From an uncultured Veillonellaceae bacterium (lineage in GTDB: Bacteria > Bacillota > Negativicutes > Veillonellales > Megasphaeraceae), in assembly GCA_900546795.1 (NCBI GenBank), contig UREG01000059.1, forward strand, positions 1 to 10,185: a stretch of DNA of 10,185 nucleotides, written 5' to 3'. The position numbers and the translations under genes were made by a program. Below are positions 5,491 through 10,185 of the stretch, one piece after another. Numbering within the stretch: position 1 is the stretch's first letter; every line of letters begins with the position of its first letter. The notes under the pieces are model-generated. The model saw only the letters and a program-made list of their open reading frames with translations, was not told the DNA's origin and did no database searches.

Positions 5491-6567
5491 TTATATACTC
5501 TTTCCAAAAAACTCTTCCAATTTATCAAACGGTATTACTTCCGTCCGATCATACAAATCCACATGCCCCGCTTGCGGAACGATGTACAGTTCTTTGGGTT
5601 CTGCCGCTCTTTGATACGCGTCTTCACTAAACTCTCTGGAATGAGCGTGATCTCCTGCAATAAACAACACGGGCCGCGGCGCAATCAAGTCCATATCTTC
5701 AAACGGATAAAAGTTCATAAATTTTACATTACTGGTCAGCGTTGGCATTGTCGTTGTATTTGGACTGTATCCACGATCACTTCGGTAAAAATCAAAAAAC
5801 TCTTTTTCAATCGGCGTCGAATGTTCATTTATAGTATATGGCGTTCCGCTGGTAAAAACTCTGTCCTTGCCTTCAAATTCCGCATACCGCTGCTGTGCTG
5901 CAGCAGCCAACAATTCTTTTTGCTGCTCTCTTGTCTGCGATCGGTGCAGTCCCCACCGGGTTGCTGCGCCCATATCATACATACTTACCGTCGCAACCGC
6001 TTTAATCCGCGGATCAATCTTTGCGGCTTGAATAGAAAAACTGCCGCTGCCGCAGATCCCGATCACGCCGATACGCTCCCGATCGACAAATGGCCGGGTT
6101 CCCAGATAGTCTGCGCAGGCGCTGAACGCCTCTGCATAGATATCCGTATTCACACTGCCTCTCGGTTCTCCTTCACTTTCGCCCCAATACGATTGATCGA
6201 AAGCGAGCGTCACATATCCCTTTTCCGCCATCTTTGCCGCATACAGCCCTGCACTTTGTTCCTTCACAGCTCCCATTGGCGCCCCTACAATAATTGCCGG
6301 GTATTTCCGATTTTCTTCCAGACTTTTTGGCGTATACAAATTGGCGGCTATCGTCATGCCGTATTGGTTTTTAAACTGCACCTTCTGTATCTGAACCTGG
6401 CTGCTGGTATAAAAATTATCGGCTCCCCGGCTTTTATCCGCCTTGTATGCGGGATCCGGCCCATTCTCTGCATGGTATTCCGCCGCTAGGCTTCCCCCGC
6501 ATCCAATCATACTAAAAATCAAAGAAAATACCGCCAGCTGCGCGGTACGAATATATTTTTTCCTCAT
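5491..6567 (-). CDS. Secreted (probable lipoprotein) alpha/beta hydrolase
   Basis: This 358-residue protein has an export signal: positively charged MRKKYIR, a hydrophobic core at about 9-22, and a lipobox-like MIGC ending at C23, so it is probably lipid-anchored outside the membrane. The remainder is an alpha/beta hydrolase of the dienelactone-hydrolase/YcjY-like group. The nucleophile elbow is GICGSG (170-175) with C172 at the nucleophile position, the acid is probably D306 (LFIAGDHAHS), and the histidine is H335 (QAGHVDLYD). YPAIIVGAPMG (89-99) supplies the oxyanion strand, and GDHAHSREFSEDAY (305-318) is typical of this group. The substrate is unknown. The start is ATG 6567 with AAGGAGG seven bases upstream. 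It is divergent from a LysR-type regulator, which is therefore its likely controller. The lipobox has Met at -3, slightly off the usual Leu, so cleavage by signal peptidase I cannot be excluded. Confidence 0.85.
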   Translation of the reverse strand: MRKKYIRTAQLAVFSLIFSMIGCGGSLAAEYHAENGPDPAYKADKSRGADNFYTSSQVQIQKVQFKNQYGMTIAANLYTPKSLEENRKYPAIIVGAPMGAVKEQSAGLYAAKMAEKGYVTLAFDQSYWGESEGEPRGSVNTDIYAEAFSACADYLGTRPFVDRERIGVIGICGSGSFSIQAAKIDPRIKAVATVSMYDMGAATRWGLHRSQTREQQKELLAAAAQQRYAEFEGKDRVFTSGTPYTINEHSTPIEKEFFDFYRSDRGYSPNTTTMPTLTSNVKFMNFYPFEDMDLIAPRPVLFIAGDHAHSREFSEDAYQRAAEPKELYIVPQAGHVDLYDRTEVIPFDKLEEFFGKSI

Positions 6568-6613
6568 TGTTCTCCCTCCTTTTCCTTGCTTTTATTATAA
6601 AATTCCCTGCATT

Positions 6614-6642
6614 TCTATAGCAAATACTTGTCATTTATATAC
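6614..6642 (-). promoter_or_regulatory. Candidate activator-dependent promoter of the hydrolase gene
   Basis: On the minus strand an extended -10, TGCTATAGA (6614-6622), is followed by a leader of about 40 bases. At the -35 distance (6637-6642) there is only GTATAT. The LysR box lies just upstream, centred about 47 bases before the predicted start site. A weak -35 next to a LysR box is the usual arrangement of a LysR-activated gene. Confidence 0.4.
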
Positions 6643-6646
6643 ACAC

Positions 6647-6661
6647 ATGCTTTTAAAGCAT
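6647..6661. promoter_or_regulatory. LysR box (T-N11-A) between hydrolase and lysR
   Basis: ATGCTTTTAAAGCAT is a 15-base inverted repeat, perfect apart from its central base (arms ATGCTTT and AAAGCAT), and contains the T-N11-A signature of LysR operators (T6648, A6660). It overlaps the -35 region of lysR and lies upstream of the hydrolase promoter, which suits autorepression and divergent activation. Binding is inferred. Confidence 0.65.
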
Positions 6662-6679
6662 ATACAAACATGATATAGT
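6651..6679 (+). promoter_or_regulatory. Candidate promoter of lysR-type gene
   Basis: TATAGT (6674-6679), preceded by TG at 6671-6672, is a good extended -10. The -35 position 17 bases upstream (6651-6656, TTTTAA) is weak and lies entirely inside the LysR box, as expected for a self-repressed regulator. The leader is about 65 bases. Confidence 0.5.
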
Positions 6680-6750
6680 ATAGGTAAAATTTTCTCCATT
6701 ATTTTATGAATGTATGTTTCATACTACTCTATTGTATTGCGAGGTAAACC

Positions 6751-7635
6751 ATGGATATCCGCGTACTAAAATACTTCCTTGCGGTCGCCCGTTATCAGAC
6801 CATCTTAAAAGCAGCGGAAAGTCTTCATATTACACAGCCAACCTTATCCCGGCAGCTGATGAATTTAGAAGAAGAACTAAACTGCAAACTATTTTTGCGA
6901 AGCAACAAAAAAATAACCCTGACTGAATCGGGAAAATTCCTTGCCAAACGAGCCGAAGAAATCATTTCTCTCACCGAGCATACCGCCTCTGCCCTAAAAG
7001 TACCGCAGAATCTGGTGAGCGGATCCATTTATATCGGCTGTGCTGAAACCAATACCATGAAGCATGTTGCCCGATTAACTAAAAATCTTTATACCCAATA
7101 CCCGCAAATACAATTTCACTTATTCAGCGGCAATGCGGAAGATGTAGAAACTCGTATTGACAAAGGGCTGTTGGACTTTGGAATTTTAGTAGGTACATCT
7201 AATAAAAACAATTATAATTTCCTGGCGCTTCCCGCTGCCAACCGCTGGGGGCTGCTGATGAGAAAAGACCATTTCTTAGCAGAAAAAGAATATATCACCG
7301 CATCAGATCTAACTGGCGTTCCCCTCTTTTGTTCCCGGCAGGCGATGACGGACAATGAATTAGCCGGCTGGCTCAAAGGCGATATCTCTTCGCTTTCTAT
7401 CATCGGAACCTATAACCTGATTTATAATGCCTCTCTCATGGTAGAAGAAGGCATCGGCTGCGCTCTGTGCTTAGAAGGCCTCGTTTATACCGGCTCTGAC
7501 AGCCCTCTCTGCTGCCGGCCGTTATCCCCGGCTTTGGAAGTTCCGCTGTATCTAATCTGGAAAAAATACCGGCCTCTTACAAAACCGGCGCAGCTTTTTC
7601 TTGAACAGATGCAGCATATGCCTGCTTCTTCATAA
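6751..7635 (+). CDS. LysR-family transcriptional regulator
   Basis: This 294-residue DNA-binding protein has normal family length. Residues about 1-60 are the winged helix-turn-helix (MDIRVLKYFLAVARY, KAAESLHITQPTLSRQLMNLEEEL, KLFLRSNKKITLTESG), matching the LysR consensus closely. Residues about 90-290 are the periplasmic-binding-protein-like effector domain. The start is ATG 6751 with GAGG six bases upstream. It is transcribed away from the secreted hydrolase gene, and the shared 183-base region contains a T-N11-A inverted repeat, so the simplest reading is control of the hydrolase and of itself. The effector is unknown. A strong terminator follows directly after the stop codon, so the gene is monocistronic. 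Confidence 0.93.
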   Translation: MDIRVLKYFLAVARYQTILKAAESLHITQPTLSRQLMNLEEELNCKLFLRSNKKITLTESGKFLAKRAEEIISLTEHTASALKVPQNLVSGSIYIGCAETNTMKHVARLTKNLYTQYPQIQFHLFSGNAEDVETRIDKGLLDFGILVGTSNKNNYNFLALPAANRWGLLMRKDHFLAEKEYITASDLTGVPLFCSRQAMTDNELAGWLKGDISSLSIIGTYNLIYNASLMVEEGIGCALCLEGLVYTGSDSPLCCRPLSPALEVPLYLIWKKYRPLTKPAQLFLEQMQHMPASS

Positions 7636-7676
7636 AAAAACTCGTACACGAAGATGGAATTCGTGTACGAGTTTTT
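7636..7676. terminator. Bidirectional terminator between lysR and the SMR gene
   Basis: A perfect 17-bp inverted repeat (AAAAACTCGTACACGAA, 7636-7652, with 7660-7676) has a 7-base loop and A/T tracts at both ends. It begins right after the lysR stop codon and touches the stop codon of the convergent SMR gene, so it can serve both transcripts. Confidence 0.92.
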
Positions 7677-7996
7677 CATTTTGTCGTCCAGGTAACGATA
7701 ACCACGCCAACTAATATAAGCAAAATTCCCACTACAGTAATCAGCTGCAGCGGTTCATGAAAAAAGTATACGGAAATCAGTACCGTTGCCAAGATCCCCA
7801 AACCGCTCCATAGCGCATACGCTACGCTGAGGGGAATAAACAGCATTACCTGCGACAGCATATAAAAAGAAATAGAATATAAAACAACCGTCGCTGCCGA
7901 AGCCCACCATACCGTAAAGCCCTGCGACAGTTTAAGACACGTCGTTGCTGCCAGCTCGCATGCGATCGCGCCTAATAAAAAGATATAATGCAGCAT
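7676..7996 (-). CDS. Small multidrug resistance (SMR) transporter, EmrE/Qac-like
   Basis: This 106-residue inner-membrane protein has four predicted transmembrane helices (about 3-21, 31-51, 57-77 and 84-104). SMR pumps work as antiparallel dimers that exchange protons for cationic aromatic compounds. The essential membrane glutamate is E14 (GAIACELAATTCLKLSQGF), and the substrate-binding Y60 and W63 lie in AYALWSGLG (59-67), all at the same positions as in EmrE. This favours the multidrug (Qac) subtype over guanidinium exporters, although clostridial members may have other physiological substrates. The ATG (7994-7996) follows the MOSC stop codon by one base, and its AGGAG lies inside the MOSC gene, so it is the last gene of a coupled operon. 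A terminator follows at the stop codon. Confidence 0.92.
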   Translation of the reverse strand: MLHYIFLLGAIACELAATTCLKLSQGFTVWWASAATVVLYSISFYMLSQVMLFIPLSVAYALWSGLGILATVLISVYFFHEPLQLITVVGILLILVGVVIVTWTTK

Positions 7997-7997
7997 C

Positions 7998-8438
7998 TTA
8001 TTCTCCTATCACCACGATGAAGTCTCCCGTATGAAGCATGCCGCCTTTTTCTACCGTAGCAAAAATCCCTCTTCTTGGCATAATGCAGTCTCCGGTCAGT
8101 TCCCGAATCGCACAGCCCATATGGCATTCCTTGCCGATCTGACTTACTTTCAGCTCCGTTTCCCCAATTTTTAACATCGTTCCCACGGGAAGCTTCCAAA
8201 GCACGAGCCCCGACGTCGTAATATTTTCTGCAAAATCTCCCGGTTTTACATCGAATCCTTTTGCCCGCATTTCTTCAATATCTTCTATGGCCAGCAAACT
8301 GATTTGCCGATGCATGAAACCGCCGTGCGCATCGCCCCGCAATCCCCATTGCTGCACGGCTTCCGCTTCTCTCACATTTTCTTTTTTTACCCCTTTACGT
8401 TCACTTATTGAAATTGCTCGAATATATCCTTCGTTCAT
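7998..8438 (-). CDS. MOSC-domain protein
   Basis: This 146-residue cytoplasmic protein is a single stand-alone MOSC domain, the fold shared by the molybdenum cofactor sulfurase C-terminus and YiiM/YuaD-type proteins. Visible family features are GLRGDAHGG (32-40) followed by HRQISLLA, PGDFAENITTSG (66-77), the central GTMLKIGETELKVSQ stretch, and cysteines at C105 and C109 in GKECHMGC. A conserved cysteine in this place is thought to carry sulfur or ligate molybdenum in the family. The ATG (8436-8438) has AAAGGA six bases upstream. The gene lies between two transporter genes, with 12 bases to the upstream stop and one base to the next start, so all three are probably one mRNA. No molybdenum cofactor biosynthesis gene is present in the window. 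The substrate is unknown. Confidence 0.88.
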   Translation of the reverse strand: MNEGYIRAISISERKGVKKENVREAEAVQQWGLRGDAHGGFMHRQISLLAIEDIEEMRAKGFDVKPGDFAENITTSGLVLWKLPVGTMLKIGETELKVSQIGKECHMGCAIRELTGDCIMPRRGIFATVEKGGMLHTGDFIVVIGE

Positions 8439-8450
8439 TGCCTATCCTTT

Positions 8451-9335
8451 CTATTTCGTTTCTTTTTGCGAATCTTTCCATACAGTAATTCCTACTGCAG
8501 CTAAAATCATCACCGTGCCTGCGACAGTTTCTATCGTCTGCTGCTCGCCTAAAAGCCAGATTCCTAAAAATAAGCTGGTAATCGGTTCCATCGTACTGCA
8601 AATGGATGCCCGTGTCCCGCCGATCAGCTTCACACCGTATTGAAACAAGCATACTCCCATCGTCGTTCCCATAAAAGAACTCAGCATACAGTACAGCCAG
8701 CCCCGCAGGGTTTCCGGAATAATAAATTCACCGGCAGCAGCACTGTACAGCCCCAACAGCGGAGCCGTCATCAGACAAATATATAAAGCCAGCTTTGGCG
8801 CTTCCATATTCCGAAGAGAACTATGCCCCATATATAAAATATAAAAAGTATATGTTACACCGGACAAAAGCGCAATAGCAAATCCAAATAAACTGCCCCC
8901 GCCGTCCCAGGGAATGCACAGCCAGGCGCCGCCTAACGCCATCGCAACGGCCAGCACATGCGCAGCATACAGTTTTTCTTTAAAAAACAGCGCCGCTCCC
9001 AGCAATACAAACACGGCATAAGAAAAATGAAGAACTGTAGCAATTCCCGTACTGATATACTGATACGACATAAACAGCAAAAGCGCTGTGATGCCGGTTC
9101 CGGCAGTGACCAGCAGGAAAACGCGCCTTGCATCACCGGCCGATATAGCCAAATTTATCCCAGCATATTTTGTATATAGATAAATCAGAGGAATGCTCAG
9201 TCCAAAACGATAAAACAACAATGCGCTCGGCGTCAATCCTTCCCGATACGCTTCAATTGCCGTAAACGGCAAAAAACCAAAAAACACAGCGGACAAAATA
9301 GCCGCCGTCAATCCATACCAATACCTTCGGCCCAT
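8451..9335 (-). CDS. EamA-family (DMT superfamily) transporter, ten membrane helices
   Basis: This 294-residue inner-membrane protein consists of two EamA repeats (about 8-137 and 148-287) of five helices each, the usual layout of the drug/metabolite transporter superfamily. Examples of visible helices are YGLTAAILSAVFFGFLPF near the start, VFLLVTAGTGITALLLF (about 72-88), ALYICLMTAPLLGLYSA in the second half and VAGTVMILAAVGITVW near the end. The second repeat holds GGTRASICSTMEPITSLFLG, the typical EamA motif with a proline in the middle of the ninth helix, followed by LGEQQT. The substrate (amino acid, metabolite or drug) cannot be read from sequence. The ATG (9333-9335) has GAGGG six bases upstream. 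It is the first gene of the operon with MOSC and SMR. The SMR pump of the same operon belongs to the same superfamily, so the operon carries both the four-helix and the ten-helix form. Confidence 0.9.
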   Translation of the reverse strand: MGRRYWYGLTAAILSAVFFGFLPFTAIEAYREGLTPSALLFYRFGLSIPLIYLYTKYAGINLAISAGDARRVFLLVTAGTGITALLLFMSYQYISTGIATVLHFSYAVFVLLGAALFFKEKLYAAHVLAVAMALGGAWLCIPWDGGGSLFGFAIALLSGVTYTFYILYMGHSSLRNMEAPKLALYICLMTAPLLGLYSAAAGEFIIPETLRGWLYCMLSSFMGTTMGVCLFQYGVKLIGGTRASICSTMEPITSLFLGIWLLGEQQTIETVAGTVMILAAVGITVWKDSQKETK

Positions 9336-9383
9336 TTTAAACCCTCGTTTTTACTGCCTCTCTCATATAATGACAACATATTT

Positions 9384-9412
9384 AGCGTAAAGTATCTTCT
9401 TATAAAAGTCAA
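9384..9412 (-). promoter_or_regulatory. Candidate promoter of the eamA-MOSC-SMR operon
   Basis: On the minus strand TTGACT (9407-9412) is a good -35 and lies 17 bases from TACGCT (9384-9389), a poor -10. The leader to the ATG would be about 40 bases. Other A+T-rich hexamers nearby could replace the -10. No terminator or operator stands out in the 9336-9543 gap. Confidence 0.35.
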
Positions 9413-9468
9413 TATTTTCATCTGCTTCTAACCTAGACTGTCCTATTTATTTTGTATTTTTCTGTATA

Positions 9469-9497
9469 TTTTCATCATAACATTTTTACTCTATACT
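9469..9497 (+). promoter_or_regulatory. Candidate promoter of pdxS
   Basis: TATACT (9492-9497) is a good -10, with TTTTCA (9469-9474) 17 bases upstream. Transcription would start near 9504, leaving a leader of about 40 bases. No direct repeats typical of MocR/PdxR operators were recognised. Confidence 0.45.
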
Positions 9498-9543
9498 CAG
9501 ACTATGCATAAAACAGGGCCCTTTCAAAAAAGGAGACGATACA

Positions 9544-10185
9544 ATGAATGAACGATATAAATTAAATACCGAATTAGCGCAAATGCTAAAAGGCGGCGTT
9601 ATCATGGACGTTACCAATGCAGAACAGGCGAAAATAGCCGAAGAAGCCGGAGCTTGCGCTGTCATGGCTTTGGAACGCATTCCCGCTGATATCCGTGCAG
9701 CCGGCGGCGTAGCCAGAATGAGCGATCCTAAGCTGATCAAAGAAATTCAGCAGGCTGTATCCATTCCAGTCATGGCAAAGTGCCGCATTGGCCATTTTGC
9801 AGAAGCACAGATCCTCGAAGCATTGGATATCGATTACATTGATGAAAGCGAAGTCCTTTCCCCTGCCGATGACCTGCATCATATTAACAAACGCAATTTT
9901 AAAGCCCCTTTTGTCTGCGGTGCAAAGGATCTGGGAGAAGCGCTGCGGCGCATCAATGAAGGCGCAGCCATGATCCGCACAAAAGGCGAGCCCGGTACAG
10001 GCGATATCATTCAAGCCGTTCGGCATATGCGCCTTATCAACCGCCAAATAGCAGAACTTGCCGCCCTTCGCCGCGATGAACTGTTTGAACAAGCAAAAGA
10101 GCTGCAAGTCCCTTATGACCTCGTAGAATATGTATATGACCATCATCATCTGCCGGTAGTAAACTTTGCAGCCGGCGGTATTGCT
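9544..10185 (+). CDS. pdxS: PdxS, PLP synthase lyase subunit (cut by window end)
   Basis: The first 214 codons of a gene whose family is about 290-295 residues long. PdxS is the TIM-barrel subunit of the two-component PLP synthase and forms pyridoxal 5'-phosphate from ribose 5-phosphate, glyceraldehyde 3-phosphate and ammonia delivered by the glutaminase PdxT. Expected active-site residues are present: D22 (GVIMDVTN), K79 (PVMAKCRIGHFAEAQ) and K147 (MIRTKGEPGTG), each two positions lower than D24, K81 and K149 of B. subtilis. ALERIPADIRAAGGVARM (42-59) and YIDESEVLSPADD (98-110) are highly conserved. The start is ATG 9544 with AGGAG eight bases upstream. pdxT would be expected just downstream, outside the window. 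It is divergent from the eamA operon. Identification is firm. Confidence 0.96.
   Translation, partial: MNERYKLNTELAQMLKGGVIMDVTNAEQAKIAEEAGACAVMALERIPADIRAAGGVARMSDPKLIKEIQQAVSIPVMAKCRIGHFAEAQILEALDIDYIDESEVLSPADDLHHINKRNFKAPFVCGAKDLGEALRRINEGAAMIRTKGEPGTGDIIQAVRHMRLINRQIAELAALRRDELFEQAKELQVPYDLVEYVYDHHHLPVVNFAAGGIA

Noticed and set aside
5563..6489. Open frame of 308 codons on the plus strand opposite the hydrolase
   Set aside because: It is fully antisense to a hydrolase with clear motifs, has cysteine/arginine/histidine-rich composition and no ribosome binding site, so it is a shadow frame.
9336..9543. PdxR/MocR operator repeats upstream of pdxS
   Set aside because: Only loose A+T-rich similarity was found, with no clear direct or inverted repeat, and no MocR gene is visible in the window.
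9586..10149. Open frame of 187 codons on the minus strand opposite pdxS
   Set aside because: It is antisense to a highly conserved pdxS and has no start signal or recognisable motif.

Overview
The window reads as a chromosomal segment of an anaerobic, roughly balanced-GC Firmicute. The evidence is strong AGGAGG-type ribosome binding sites with short spacing, GTG and TTG starts, an oxygen-sensitive ThiH (radical SAM) thiazole route instead of ThiO, a butyryl-CoA:acetate-type CoA-transferase typical of short-chain-acid fermenters, and a PdxS-type vitamin B6 pathway. A member of the Negativicutes or Clostridia is plausible, but the sequence alone does not fix the genus. No rRNA, tRNA, insertion sequence, phage gene or CRISPR array was seen, and no gene-free stretch exceeds about 210 bases.

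Layout. Positions 1-1681 (minus strand) hold the start of an unrecognised gene, cut by the window edge, and upstream of it a 447-residue CoA-transferase. Positions 1682-1890 are a divergent intergenic region with a good promoter and a short structured leader ending in a strong intrinsic terminator. This leader precedes a compact five-gene plus-strand operon, thiS-thiF-thiG-thiH-tenI (1891-5437), which closes with a bidirectional terminator. Positions 5491-7635 are a divergent pair: a secreted, probably lipid-anchored alpha/beta hydrolase (minus) and a LysR-type regulator (plus), with a clear LysR box between them. A second bidirectional terminator separates lysR from a three-gene minus-strand operon read as eamA-type transporter, MOSC-domain protein, EmrE-like SMR transporter (9335 down to 7676). 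From 9544 the plus strand carries pdxS, cut by the window end.

How the genes work together. The thi operon makes the thiazole half of thiamine: ThiF adenylates and helps thiolate the ThiS carrier tail, ThiH makes dehydroglycine from tyrosine, ThiG condenses carrier sulfur, dehydroglycine and deoxyxylulose phosphate, and TenI aromatises the product. The last gene is the kind routinely labelled thiE, but its motifs are those of thiazole tautomerase. The pyrimidine branch (thiC, thiD) and a clear thiamine phosphate synthase are not in the window. pdxS belongs to a second cofactor pathway (PLP), without visible linkage to thi.

The most interesting element is the leader before thiS. It is only about 70 nt, has no TPP-riboswitch motifs, and carries two copies of the same pentamer able to compete for one partner, one copy being part of the terminator. 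This looks like a small attenuator. I recall a published bioinformatic RNA candidate named the thiS motif that could be the same element, but I cannot compare them here.
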